Of a stretch of DNA of 64,000 nucleotides, positions 19,537-30,267 are shown piece by piece (the first letter of the stretch is position 1; each line of letters starts with the position of its first letter). Both the position numbers and the translations under genes were made by a program. The notes beneath the pieces were generated by a model, which was not told the DNA's origin, did not search any database, and saw nothing but the letters and a program-made list of their open reading frames with translations. This stretch comes from Legionella rowbothamii. Lineage in GTDB: Bacteria > Pseudomonadota > Gammaproteobacteria > Legionellales > Legionellaceae. The stretch covers positions 218,792 through 282,791 of the forward strand of contig NZ_CAAAIM010000005.1 of assembly GCF_900639985.1 (NCBI RefSeq), given 5' to 3'.

Positions 19537-20505
19537 TTAATAACTTCTTTGTAGGGCAAAATTTGCTAGCTTAGCCAGGGCATCTTTATATTTGGACTCT
19601 GGTAAAACCATTAAATGAGATAGGGCCTTGTCAATTTCTTGGGTTGCAATCTTTTTGGTATATTCGATGGCTTTAGTTTCTTCCAGCGCAACAAGAATTT
19701 CTGGTAAAAATTCTAGGCTGCCCTTTTTTAAACTGTCGATAATTTGTTGTTTTTGCAACTCTGACCCATGCTGTAGGGCATGAATTAATGGTAAAGTGGC
19801 TTTTCCATCCGCCAGATCATCACCAATGTTTTTACCAATGGTCTTGGCATCCGAACAATAGTCCAAAGCATCATCAATAAGTTGGAAGGCATTGCCCAAG
19901 TGTAAACCATATGCATAAATACTATCCTGGACCTCTTTTGATGCATTACTTAGCATTGGGCCAATACAGGATGAGGCTGCAAATAACAAGGCGGTTTTTG
20001 CCCGAATAACATCGAAATACTCATCAAAAGTCAGAGCAGGGTTATGGCGGTTTGATAATTGTTTTACTTCGCCACAGCTAATTTCTAAGGCGGTGTTGGC
20101 AAAAAGTTTCAGAATGGCTGGATTGCCTGAGTCCACCATCAATTGAATTGATTGTGTAAACAAATAATCACCAACTAAGATGCTTGCTTTACTTCCCCAA
20201 ATATTATTTGCGGTTTCACGCCCTCTTCTTAGGGTAGATTCATCGACAACATCATCATGCAATAAGGTAGCTGTATGAAAGAACTCAACCATAGCCGCTA
20301 AAGCAATGTGATTCTGGCCTTGATAACCACAAGCATTGCTGGCTAACAGCACCAATAGGGGGCGCAGCCGCTTACCACCACTTTCAATAACATGGTGGGA
20401 CATATCATCAATTAAACCTATCTGAGATTCAATTTTATTAACAATTAAAGCATTGACCGCGTTAAAATCATCAATTACTGTTTCGCGTATACTCTCAATC
20501 GTCAT
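19537..20505 (-). CDS. ispB: Octaprenyl diphosphate synthase (trans-polyprenyl transferase)
   Basis: 322 residues. Both aspartate-rich motifs of trans-isoprenyl diphosphate synthases are visible: LLHDDVVDES (first, DDxxD) and LIDDALDY (second). The GGKRLRPLL substrate-binding stretch lies near residue 44. The product is the ubiquinone side chain. ATG is preceded by TTGAGGAAAAACA, a good site. In many gammaproteobacteria ispB stands divergent from rplU-rpmA; here ychF, pth and rplY lie between them. The terminal RSY of the protein is typical of the family. Confidence 0.94.
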   Translation of the reverse strand: MTIESIRETVIDDFNAVNALIVNKIESQIGLIDDMSHHVIESGGKRLRPLLVLLASNACGYQGQNHIALAAMVEFFHTATLLHDDVVDESTLRRGRETANNIWGSKASILVGDYLFTQSIQLMVDSGNPAILKLFANTALEISCGEVKQLSNRHNPALTFDEYFDVIRAKTALLFAASSCIGPMLSNASKEVQDSIYAYGLHLGNAFQLIDDALDYCSDAKTIGKNIGDDLADGKATLPLIHALQHGSELQKQQIIDSLKKGSLEFLPEILVALEETKAIEYTKKIATQEIDKALSHLMVLPESKYKDALAKLANFALQRSY

Positions 20506-20601
20506 TGTTTTTCCTCAACCATTCAATCAGCAAATGCTAAAGTTGTACTGGGTAATTGTCAAGGTATCCGTTCAGGTAATGATGATAACTTAAGAGAAAC
20601 A

Positions 20602-20689
20602 TAGCCTGGATGGAGGTGAAACCGTAATCCAGGATCTAGGCTTGATTCAAACGCAGATCTCTGGATTACGTTGCACTGCATCAAGGCTA
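20602..20689. repeat. Nested palindromic intergenic repeat (TAGCC/CGTAATCC family)
   Basis: Outer arms TAGCCTGGATG (20602-20612) and CATCAAGGCTA (20679-20689) match at 10 of 11 positions. Inner arms CGTAATCCAG (20623-20632) and CTGGATTACG (20661-20670) are perfect. Same architecture as 24107-24189 and 58593-58667. It lies upstream of ispB and downstream of ychF on the minus strand. Confidence 0.7.
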
Positions 20690-20728
20690 CAGTGACTCAC
20701 TCTGTTCGGGATAACCTAGGAATGATTT

Positions 20729-21820
20729 TTACACATTAAACAAGAAGTGCATTACATCACCATCACAGACAACATATCCTTTACCTTCCAGGCGTAATTT
20801 GCCTGCTTCTTTTGCGCCTTGCTCGCCGCGATAGCTAATAAAATCATTGTAAGCAATGACTTCAGCGCGAATAAATCCTTTTTCAAAATCGGTATGAATT
20901 ACACCGGCTGCTTGCGGAGCTGTAGCACCTTTATGAATAGTCCACGCTCTTACTTCTTTAACGCCCGCCGTAAAATAAGTTTGTAATCCTAAAAGGTCGT
21001 AACCTGCGCGAATTACCTTATGCAGACCGGGTTCGCTTAACCCCAAACTCACCATAAATTCTTTACGATCTTCATCATCCAGCTCAACCAATTCGGCTTC
21101 TGTAGCAGCACATAAGGCAACAATACTAGCCTTTTCGCGAGCCGCTAGTTCTTGAACTTTATCCAATAGCGGATTATTTTCATAGCCATCATCATTCACA
21201 TTGGCAATATAAAGAACAGGTTTTGCGGTAAGTAAGAATAAGCGACGAGCAATTAATTCTTCCTCAGCAGTTAATTCCAGAGTGCGTACGGGATGACCTT
21301 CGTCTAAATGAACTTTAATTTTCTCCAAGGCTTTCATTTCCGCAATGGCTTCTTTATTACCGCTACGGCTGTTCTTGCCTGCCTTAAGCATGGCTTTTTC
21401 AACAGCTTCCATATCGGCTAAAGCTAATTCGGTGTTAATCACTTCAATATCACTTAGCGGATCAACGCGACCTTCGACGTGAATCACATCCGTATTTTCA
21501 AAGCAACGTACCACATGAGCAATTGCATCTGTTTCACGAATATTAGCTAAAAACTGATTGCCTAAGCCTTCGCCTTTGGAGGCGCCTTTAACAATGCCCG
21601 CAATGTCAACGAATTGCATGGTTGTCGGAAGTATTTGCTGTGGCTTAACAATCTCGCTTAAGGCTTCAAGTCGGGGATCGGGAACAGTCACAATACCAAC
21701 ATTCGGTTCAATGGTACAAAAGGGGTAATTCGCTGCTTCAATGCCTGCCTTAGTCAGGGCGTTAAAAAGAGTTGATTTACCAACGTTAGGCAAGCCTACG
21801 ATTCCACATTTAAATCCCAT
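20729..21820 (-). CDS. ychF: Redox-regulated ATPase/GTPase YchF (Obg family)
   Basis: 363 residues. The P-loop [14 protein letters not shown] begins at residue 8, [16 protein letters not shown] is the switch II region, and a C-terminal TGS domain (about 280-363) ends in VMHFLFNV. YchF differs from other Obg proteins in favouring ATP over GTP, and associates with ribosomes and oxidative-stress responses. It is preceded by pth 14 bases upstream on the same strand, the conserved pth-ychF pair, with rplY before them. Confidence 0.96.
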   Translation of the reverse strand: MGFKCGIVGLPNVGKSTLFNALTKAGIEAANYPFCTIEPNVGIVTVPDPRLEALSEIVKPQQILPTTMQFVDIAGIVKGASKGEGLGNQFLANIRETDAIAHVVRCFENTDVIHVEGRVDPLSDIEVINTELALADMEAVEKAMLKAGKNSRSGNKEAIAEMKALEKIKVHLDEGHPVRTLELTAEEELIARRLFLLTAKPVLYIANVNDDGYENNPLLDKVQELAAREKASIVALCAATEAELVELDDEDRKEFMVSLGLSEPGLHKVIRAGYDLLGLQTYFTAGVKEVRAWTIHKGATAPQAAGVIHTDFEKGFIRAEVIAYNDFISYRGEQGAKEAGKLRLEGKGYVVCDGDVMHFLFNV

Positions 21821-21834
21821 GAATAGTACCTCTG

Positions 21835-22404
21835 TTAAGCGTTTAATTGATTCATTGCTCTGGAAATATCGCCAGATAAAAGTAAGGGCATCGTAGCGAT
21901 CCCTCTATCGATTGCATCATAAATATGTTGTCTGTCCTGTGCGGACGGTTTATTGAGCACATATTGGTGCACTAAGTCTTTATGTCCAGGGTGGCCTATA
22001 CCAATACGTAAACGATGGAAATTGGGGCTGCCTATCTGGGCAATAATGTCTCTTAAGCCGTTGTGTCCACCATGTCCACCACCGGTTTTTAATTTAATTC
22101 GTCCTACGGCTAAGTCCAATTCGTCATGAACTACCAGTATTTCTTCAGGTTGAATGCGATAAAATTGGCTGATTAATCGTGTTGGTTGTCCACTATGATT
22201 CATGAATGTTAGGGGTAAAACCAATTTGCTTGAATGATTGTTCAACTCGAGCTCAGCCAGCTCTGCCTGCATTTTTTTTTCTAATTTGAAGTTAGCGCTA
22301 TGTCGTTGCGCTAAGGCTGTTGTAAGCCATCCACCGGCATTATGACGCGTATGCTCATAAGCTGGACCTGGATTACGTAAACCAATGATAAGTTTTATCG
22401 CCAT
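21835..22404 (-). CDS. pth: Peptidyl-tRNA hydrolase
   Basis: 189 residues, typical for bacterial Pth. Visible are [18 protein letters not shown] with the catalytic histidine near residue 21, the conserved TFMNHSGQ, and the HDELDL and [11 protein letters not shown] loops. It releases peptides from prematurely dropped peptidyl-tRNA. It lies between rplY and ychF in one transcription direction, consistent with a translation-related operon. Confidence 0.96.
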   Translation of the reverse strand: MAIKLIIGLRNPGPAYEHTRHNAGGWLTTALAQRHSANFKLEKKMQAELAELELNNHSSKLVLPLTFMNHSGQPTRLISQFYRIQPEEILVVHDELDLAVGRIKLKTGGGHGGHNGLRDIIAQIGSPNFHRLRIGIGHPGHKDLVHQYVLNKPSAQDRQHIYDAIDRGIATMPLLLSGDISRAMNQLNA

Positions 22405-22482
22405 GATGAGTAGGTAGGATTAGGATTTTGGGGTTTTAGGTAATCAGAGTCAGGCATGCCTGACTCTGAGCGCGGAGAAAAA

Positions 22483-23139
22483 TTACTCTTCACCTTTCTC
22501 TTCTGAACCAACAGTAGGTACATCAGATGCTGGAACTTCTGTCCCTTCTTCAACTGCGCCTGCGCGGGACATATGGATGCTCACAACGGGAGCGTCATGG
22601 CTACCATCAGTAACATCAACAGTTAAGTTTACACCTTTTGGTAATTTCAGATTTGATAAATGAACAACATCATCAAGTGCTACTTTAGCCATATCAACTT
22701 CAATGAATTCTGGAAGATCTTTAGCTTGGCAACGAACTTCAACTTGAGTCATGGTGTGGTTAATCATACCGCCAGCCTTGATACCAGGAGCTTTTTGCTC
22801 GTTGATAAAATGGAGAGGTACTAATTTAACTAGAACATCTTTCTTAGAAACACGTTGTAAGTCCATATGCATGATTACAGGCTTGTATGGATGGCGTTGT
22901 AATGCTTTTAAAATCACGTGTTCTACTTTTCCATCAACAGTAATATCAAAAACACTTGAATAAGTACTCTCAGATTCTAATACTTTGATTACTTTGTTGT
23001 GGGGGAAAAGAATAGACATTGGTTTTTTGTCTCCGCCGTAAATTACTGCGGGTACTTTATTTTCAAGACGACGTAGGCGGCGGCTCGCACCTTTCCCCAT
23101 ATCCGTTCTTGTTTCTGCTTCTAATAGAATATTTGACAT
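22483..23139 (-). CDS. rplY: 50S ribosomal protein L25/general stress protein CTC
   Basis: 218 residues, the long two-domain L25/CTC (TL5) form. An N-terminal 5S rRNA-binding beta-barrel (about 1-92) contains RLRRLENKVPAVIYGG. A C-terminal beta domain (about 95-190) and an acidic tail rich in Glu and Val follow. It binds 5S rRNA in the large subunit. It is the first gene of rplY-pth-ychF on the minus strand, divergent from rplU-rpmA. Confidence 0.95.
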   Translation of the reverse strand: MSNILLEAETRTDMGKGASRRLRRLENKVPAVIYGGDKKPMSILFPHNKVIKVLESESTYSSVFDITVDGKVEHVILKALQRHPYKPVIMHMDLQRVSKKDVLVKLVPLHFINEQKAPGIKAGGMINHTMTQVEVRCQAKDLPEFIEVDMAKVALDDVVHLSNLKLPKGVNLTVDVTDGSHDAPVVSIHMSRAGAVEEGTEVPASDVPTVGSEEKGEE

Positions 23140-23428
23140 TATTTATATGCTCCAAAAATTAAATGGCCCTTACTTAATCCGCGACCAGATTAAATACCAG
23201 ATCCAAGAATATATTGACATTTCTCTACTCTTGGCCAAAATAATCAAGGTTGCAAAAAAACTGCGTACCTTAAAGACTTTGCTAACAAATCTGGAAAGGG
23301 TGGCAAAGTATACAATATTTTAAAATGAACATAAATAGAAATTGCACTTGAAGTCGTTGGCATAATTTCATAGAATATGCGACTTTATTGAATTTGTGAT
23401 AGCCAATCAGGCGAATTGGAGAAAAATT

Positions 23429-23740
23429 ATGTATGCGGTAATCAAAACTGGCGGTAAGCAATACACCGTGAAGGAAGGCGATGTACTTAAGATCGAATTG
23501 CTGCCTGAAGATGTTGGCAACGAAATTAAATTCGAAGAAGTTTTAATGTTAGCTGATGGTGACAAAATTGTCTGCGGTACGCCATTTGTTGCTAAAGCAA
23601 CTGTAAAAGCAGAAGTGCTTGATCATGGCCGTCACAAGAAAGTCAAAATCATCAAGTTCCGTCGTCGTAAGCACCATATGAAACAAATGGGGCACAGACA
23701 ATATTATTCGCAAGTTAAAATTACTGCGATAAGCAAGTAA
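23429..23740 (+). CDS. rplU: 50S ribosomal protein L21
   Basis: 103 residues, exact family length. The ATG at 23429 (MYAVIKTGGKQY) is chosen over a longer TTG-type extension at 23396 because TTGGAGAAAAATT gives a good ribosome site and all L21 proteins begin here. The basic C terminus includes KIIKFRRRKHHMKQMGHRQ. It binds 23S rRNA. rpmA follows after 12 bases. The 288-base region upstream, shared with divergent rplY, contains AT-rich promoter-like sequence. Confidence 0.97.
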   Translation: MYAVIKTGGKQYTVKEGDVLKIELLPEDVGNEIKFEEVLMLADGDKIVCGTPFVAKATVKAEVLDHGRHKKVKIIKFRRRKHHMKQMGHRQYYSQVKITAISK

Positions 23741-23752
23741 GAGGGGATAGCA

Positions 23753-24025
23753 ATGGCTCATAAAAAAGCAGGTGGTAGTACTCGTAACGGCCGCGACTCG
23801 AATCCTAAGTATCTTGGTGTGAAGCGTTATGGTGGCCAGTTTGTTAATGCAGGTGAAATCCTTGTAAGACAGCGTGGTACTCGTTTTCACGCAGGACCAG
23901 GCGTAGGTATTGGTCGTGATCATACTTTATTTGCCTTAGTTGAAGGCTTGGTTAAATTCGTAATTAAAGGCGAAAAAAATCGTAAGTATGTGACTATTGT
24001 TGCTGAACAAGAAGCTGCAAACTAG
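23753..24025 (+). CDS. rpmA: 50S ribosomal protein L27
   Basis: 90 residues starting [16 protein letters not shown], the canonical L27 N terminus that reaches into the peptidyl-transferase centre. [15 protein letters not shown] and the [10 protein letters not shown] stretch are typical. It sits in the conserved rplU-rpmA-obgE order, with AGAGGGG as its ribosome site. Confidence 0.97.
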   Translation: MAHKKAGGSTRNGRDSNPKYLGVKRYGGQFVNAGEILVRQRGTRFHAGPGVGIGRDHTLFALVEGLVKFVIKGEKNRKYVTIVAEQEAAN

Positions 24026-24057
24026 GAACTTTTAAGTTCCACCGATTGTCTTTATAC

Positions 24058-24085
24058 GTAGCCTGGTTGCTTGCAGCCGGGCTAC
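24058..24085. terminator. 13-bp hairpin after rpmA
   Basis: GTAGCCTGGTTGC (24058-24070) and GCAGCCGGGCTAC (24073-24085) pair along their length with two G-U type mismatches. It lies 33 bases past the rpmA stop and could end or attenuate the rplU-rpmA transcript. There is no T run. The sequence also resembles the TAGCC repeat ends. Confidence 0.45.
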
Positions 24086-24106
24086 TGTGTATTAAGATTC
24101 AGAAAA

Positions 24107-24189
24107 CGTAGCCCGTATTTCGTATAGCGTAATACGGGGATATGTGTCACAACATCCCGTATTACGACCTCGTCTAAATACGGGCTACG
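24107..24189. repeat. 83-bp nested double palindrome (GTAGCCCGTATT family)
   Basis: Outer arms CGTAGCCCGTATTT (24107-24120) and AAATACGGGCTACG (24176-24189) are perfectly complementary over 14 bp. Inner arms CGTAATACGGG (24128-24138) and CCCGTATTACG (24156-24166) are perfect over 11 bp. The core ATACGGG therefore occurs four times in alternating orientation, like a REP/BIME unit. It lies between rpmA and obgE. Related copies: 20602, 33305 and 58593. Confidence 0.8.
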
Positions 24190-24256
24190 AGTTAAGGTAC
24201 GTTGCGGGTGTTACACTCGTACTCCTTAATGCTCACACTATGTTCCCTGTCCCTGA

Positions 24257-26368
<2,112 letters not shown>

Positions 26369-26437
26369 GTGAGTGCTCCTTGAATGCTAATTCATTCCTT
26401 GAGTGTATCGTATAATTTGAAAAATCTGTAATAGTTG

Positions 26438-26466
26438 TTGACTTTTGTGCGCAGATTGCCTAATAA
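26438..26466 (+). promoter_or_regulatory. Candidate sigma-70 promoter for phhA
   Basis: TTGACT (26438-26443), a 17-base spacer and TAATAA (26461-26466) form a good housekeeping-type promoter pointing at phhA, leaving an untranslated leader of roughly 140 bases. Judged by match to consensus only. Confidence 0.45.
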
Positions 26467-26612
26467 ATGAGATAGTTATGAATCTGCTAAGCTCGAACTA
26501 GAACTAGACTGCTCAATTGAGCGCAGCACAAATCAGTTTCGTAGTACATAATAATAGTTAGATGAATTACGTTATCTTGGGATAACGTCCCCTATATGAG
26601 TAAGGAGAAAGT

Positions 26613-27431
26613 ATGGAGTTTTCAAGCCGTTATGTTGCACATGTTCCCGATGCTTTGGGATATGTTAATTATTCGGCTGAGGAAAATAAAGTTTGGAGTA
26701 TTTTGTTTGAACGCCAAATAAAATTAATTCCAAATAGGGCATGTGAAGCGTTTATTACGGGGTTGCAAACCTTAGGTATTACTTCACAGAGCATCCCTCA
26801 ATTGCCTGATTTGAGTCAGAAACTTAAAGCAAAAACAGGGTGGACCGTTGCGCCTGTGGCTGCTTTGATTTCAGCACGAGAGTTTTTTGAGCTCTTGGCA
26901 AAGAAACATTTTCCTGTAGCAACATTTATTCGTACTGAAGAAGAATTAAATTATGTAAAAGAGCCGGATATTTTCCACGAGATTTTTGGACATTGTCCCA
27001 TGTTAACGGACAGCATTTATGCCGATTTTTTACATGACTACGCGTGTAAGGTATTAAGCTTCCCAGAAGAAGATTGGCCTTTGTTACAACGCATGTTTTG
27101 GTATACCGTAGAGTTTGGCTTAATTAACACTTCTCAAGGTTTAAGGGCTTATGGTGGTGGAATTCTTTCTTCAATTAGCGAAACTGTATACAGTGTTGAA
27201 AGTGACATTCCATTACGTGTTTATTTTGATCCTATAGTTGCGTTTCGTACGCCTTATCGGATCGACAGACTGCAACCAATCTATTTTGTGATTGATAACT
27301 ATCAGGTTCTTTATGATTTTGTTTTATCTGATATCGCCAAGCTACTAGAGCGTACACGTGAATTAGGTGAATTTCCTCCATTATTTGAAGTGGATCCAGG
27401 TAATCCAAACATCCATATTAGGGCTTGTTAG
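26613..27431 (+). CDS. phhA: Phenylalanine 4-monooxygenase
   Basis: 272 residues, the normal size for the bacterial catalytic-domain-only aromatic amino acid hydroxylase. The iron-binding HEIFGHCPML motif gives two histidines, and a downstream Glu in the FWYTVEFGL stretch supplies the third ligand. It turns phenylalanine into tyrosine using a pterin cofactor and oxygen. In Legionella this enzyme feeds tyrosine and homogentisate-derived melanin pigment, known for the genus. AAGGAG precedes the ATG. It appears monocistronic. Confidence 0.95.
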   Translation: MEFSSRYVAHVPDALGYVNYSAEENKVWSILFERQIKLIPNRACEAFITGLQTLGITSQSIPQLPDLSQKLKAKTGWTVAPVAALISAREFFELLAKKHFPVATFIRTEEELNYVKEPDIFHEIFGHCPMLTDSIYADFLHDYACKVLSFPEEDWPLLQRMFWYTVEFGLINTSQGLRAYGGGILSSISETVYSVESDIPLRVYFDPIVAFRTPYRIDRLQPIYFVIDNYQVLYDFVLSDIAKLLERTRELGEFPPLFEVDPGNPNIHIRAC

Positions 27432-27569
27432 GTTGTGCAATCCTTAATTGAGAGTTTTTTTTATCTTTTCCCGCCAAATGATTTTATTGATCCAGGGATA
27501 AAGCGTATTGTAATGCCGGGATAGTCTTGATAACATCGGCATACATGCGTTGTCCATTGGCTGTACGTC

Positions 27570-27584
27570 AAGGAGCATTATTTG
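27570..27584 (+). promoter_or_regulatory. Ribosome binding site fixing a TTG start for letA
   Basis: AAGGAG (27570-27575) lies 6 bases before TTG (27582-27584). No in-frame ATG fits the family N terminus [10 protein letters not shown], so this rare codon is the start. Confidence 0.8.
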
Positions 27585-28241
27585 ATTAAAGTACTAATTG
27601 TTGATGACCATGCATTGGTTAGAATGGGAATTCGACGATTACTTGAAGATTTGTCGGATGTGAATGTAGTCGCTGACGCTGAAAGCGGTGAGCAGGCTTT
27701 AGCATTGGTTAAACAACATGGCCCTGATGTTGTGCTTCTCGATATGAAAATGCCTGGTATTGATGGCTGGGAAGTAACTCGCCGTTTAAAAAAATCTAAT
27801 CCTCATGTAAAAGTAATTGCCGTTACTGCGATGTGTTCGGATGTATTACCTACTCGTGTTTTGCAGTTAGGTGCCATGGGGTATCTCACTAAAGAGTCTG
27901 GAGCCGAAGAAATGGCTGCAGCAATACGTAAAGTAGCTAAAGGTGAAAAGTATTTGAGTGCGGAGATTGCCCAGAAAATGGCAATTAACAGTTTGGAAGA
28001 AGTACAAGGTTCACCTTTTAACATGCTGTCAGAACGCGAAATGCAGGTGATGTTAATGATCACTCGCGGGATGACTGTGCAGGAAATTAGTGACCGACTA
28101 TTCCTGAGCACCAAAACAATTAATGGATATCGTTATCGTACTTTTGAAAAGCTGGGCATTAAAAATGATGTCGAGCTGACCTACTTAGCGTTAAAACACG
28201 GAATTATCGAAAACCCAAATGATATAGCATCAGAAGATTAG
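27582..28241 (+). CDS. letA: Response regulator LetA (GacA/UvrY family)
   Basis: 219 residues. The receiver domain (1-120) has the acidic pair D8-D9, phospho-acceptor D54 in [12 protein letters not shown], and the conserved Lys in GYLTKES. A LuxR-type helix-turn-helix follows (about 150-205) with [16 protein letters not shown]. With sensor LetS it drives the switch to the transmissive phase by turning on small RNAs RsmY and RsmZ, which titrate CsrA; this is established for L. pneumophila. It starts with TTG, keeping translation low, and is followed by uvrC after one base, as in E. coli uvrY-uvrC. Confidence 0.95.
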   Translation: MIKVLIVDDHALVRMGIRRLLEDLSDVNVVADAESGEQALALVKQHGPDVVLLDMKMPGIDGWEVTRRLKKSNPHVKVIAVTAMCSDVLPTRVLQLGAMGYLTKESGAEEMAAAIRKVAKGEKYLSAEIAQKMAINSLEEVQGSPFNMLSEREMQVMLMITRGMTVQEISDRLFLSTKTINGYRYRTFEKLGIKNDVELTYLALKHGIIENPNDIASED

Positions 28242-28242
28242 C

Positions 28243-30096
28243 ATGCAAAATCGCGCTCAAGAACTGGCGCAGTTTCTTACGAAATTGCCCAGCGGTCCTG
28301 GTATTTATAGAATGCTGGATGAGGCAGGTACGGTATTGTATGTTGGAAAGGCATCGAATCTTAAAAAAAGAGTTAACAGTTATTTTAATAAACAAAATAC
28401 TGGGGTTAAAACTCGTTCTTTAGTCAGTCAAATTGCATCCATTGAGGTATCGGTCACGCGCAGTGAGACGGAAGCCTTATTATTGGAAAGTAATCTGATT
28501 AAAGCGTTGCGGCCAAAATACAATGTGCTGTTGCGTGACGATAAAACCTATCCGTATATCCATATTTCTGAACATCCTGATTTTCCGCGCATCGAAATTT
28601 ATCGCTCGAAAAAAAAACCATTAACGGGAAATTTTTTCGGTCCTTATCCTAGCGTTACCGCAGTTAAAGAAACAATTGTAACCATCCAGAAGGTATTTAA
28701 AATTCGAAATTGCCGGGACAGTTTTTTCAATGCGCGCTCACGTCCTTGTTTGCAATATCAAATTAAACGCTGTACTGCTCCTTGTGTGGATTATATTTGC
28801 CCGGAAAATTATCAGCGCTCGATTCAAGATGCGATTCGTTTCTTACAAGGAAAAAGCCAATTAATTCTTGATGAATTGGCGGCGAGCATGGAAAAGGCGG
28901 TCGCGGAGCTGCGCTTTGAGGAAGCCGCGGTGCTTCGCGATCAGATTAAAAACTTGCGTTTGGTGCAAGAGCAGCAAGGGATGATGCAACTCAGCGGGGA
29001 TGCTGATGCCATTGCTATTGAGGTTAATCCGGGGTTTTCGTGCATTCAATGTGTCACTATCCGTGAAGGCCAAGTGTTGGCCAGCCAGAGTTTCTTCCCA
29101 TCCATGCCTACAAAGGCTTTAGATGAAGAGTTGGACATGGATGAGTTATGGCAGCAGACATTTGATGCCTTTATTGGCTTTTATTATCTCGATATGCCAG
29201 AGCGCATCCCGCCATTAATTATTACCAACCATACCTTATCGGATCATCAGCCATTGCAAGAAGCGTTAACTCAAAGACGCGGCAAAATCTGTAAGATACA
29301 AGTTAACCCTCGGGGCTCTAAATCGCGTTGGATGGATTTTGCCTTGAATAATTTGCGTGTTTCTCTTGCTGAATACGTGACCAAGCATTCGACTATGCGG
29401 TCTCGTTTTAATGAATTAGAAAAATTCTTACAGCTTAAAAAACCAATTGAGCGGATGGAGTGTTTTGATATTAGCCATACTCAAGGAGAGTCGACGGTTG
29501 CTTCATGTGTCGTTTTTGATCATGAAGGTCCTAATACACGCGAATATCGGCGCTTTAATATTGAAGGTATTACTCCGGGGGATGATTACGCTGCGATGGA
29601 GCAAGCCATTACCCGCCGTTTTAAACGTTTGCTTGAGGCGCAATCTTTGCCTGATTTGTTAATTATTGATGGGGGCAAAGGACAGGTTGGGGTGGCACAG
29701 CGGGTGCTGGGGTCGTTAAATATTTGCGATGTGTTGTTATTAGGTGTAGCTAAAGGTCCCTCACGTAAGGCAGGGTGGGAAAAATTGATTTTAGTTCATG
29801 AGGAACGAGAGCTCATTTTACCTGATGAATCGAAGGCTCTACATTTATTACAACATATTCGTGATGAGGCGCATCGTTTTGCGATTACGGCGCATCGTAA
29901 GAAAAGGCAAAAACGAGGTTTGGAATCCTCTTTAGAGGATATTGATGGAGTAGGAGCTAAACGTCGGCAAGCTTTATTACACCGTTTTGGTGGGCTCCGT
30001 GAATTAGCGAAGGCTCCTTTAGAGGAAATTGCCAAGGTTCCAGGAATCAGCGAGCATTTGGCTGTGCGTATTTTTCATTATTTTCATCCTGAGTGA
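28243..30096 (+). CDS. uvrC: Excinuclease ABC subunit C
   Basis: 617 residues. The N-terminal GIY-YIG nuclease domain (about 12-95) has GPGIYRM and [15 protein letters not shown] cysteine-containing linker is followed by a UVR domain (about 205-240) that contacts UvrB. The RNase H-like second nuclease comes next, with [10 protein letters not shown] and IIDGGKGQ, then two helix-hairpin-helix motifs (IDGVGAKRR and VPGISEHLA). It makes both incisions in nucleotide excision repair. It follows letA closely and is probably co-transcribed. pgsA, often next in gammaproteobacteria, is absent. Confidence 0.97.
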   Translation: MQNRAQELAQFLTKLPSGPGIYRMLDEAGTVLYVGKASNLKKRVNSYFNKQNTGVKTRSLVSQIASIEVSVTRSETEALLLESNLIKALRPKYNVLLRDDKTYPYIHISEHPDFPRIEIYRSKKKPLTGNFFGPYPSVTAVKETIVTIQKVFKIRNCRDSFFNARSRPCLQYQIKRCTAPCVDYICPENYQRSIQDAIRFLQGKSQLILDELAASMEKAVAELRFEEAAVLRDQIKNLRLVQEQQGMMQLSGDADAIAIEVNPGFSCIQCVTIREGQVLASQSFFPSMPTKALDEELDMDELWQQTFDAFIGFYYLDMPERIPPLIITNHTLSDHQPLQEALTQRRGKICKIQVNPRGSKSRWMDFALNNLRVSLAEYVTKHSTMRSRFNELEKFLQLKKPIERMECFDISHTQGESTVASCVVFDHEGPNTREYRRFNIEGITPGDDYAAMEQAITRRFKRLLEAQSLPDLLIIDGGKGQVGVAQRVLGSLNICDVLLLGVAKGPSRKAGWEKLILVHEERELILPDESKALHLLQHIRDEAHRFAITAHRKKRQKRGLESSLEDIDGVGAKRRQALLHRFGGLRELAKAPLEEIAKVPGISEHLAVRIFHYFHPE

Positions 30097-30109
30097 TTCA
30101 AATCCATAA

Positions 30110-30195
30110 GTCATCGCGAATGAAATGAAGGACCACCTAAATTTTGCACTAAACCTCATTTGGGAGAGCCTTCGTCGTAAACGCCCCAGAATGAT
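30110..30195. repeat. CATCCTGA-family intergenic repeat, degenerate copy
   Basis: The stretch from GTCATCGCGAATGAAATGAAGG to GAGAGCCTTCGTCG and ATGATGTC follows the layout of the better-preserved element at 34363-34471 (GTCAT ... GAAGTGAAGG ... GGAGAGCCTTCGCCG ... ATGACG). Arms pair imperfectly. It lies between uvrC and the PDE-ART gene. Confidence 0.5.
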
Positions 30196-30267
30196 GTCTT
30201 CTTAATCTTCCCATAATCTTACTTTGTTATTATTAACACATGGAAGTTTATTTAGTGAAGTGTTGAT

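Noticed and set aside
23214..23242. TTGACA followed by AAAATA as an rplU promoter
   Set aside because: The -10 match is poor and the site is about 190 bases from the gene; kept only as a possibility, not listed as a feature.
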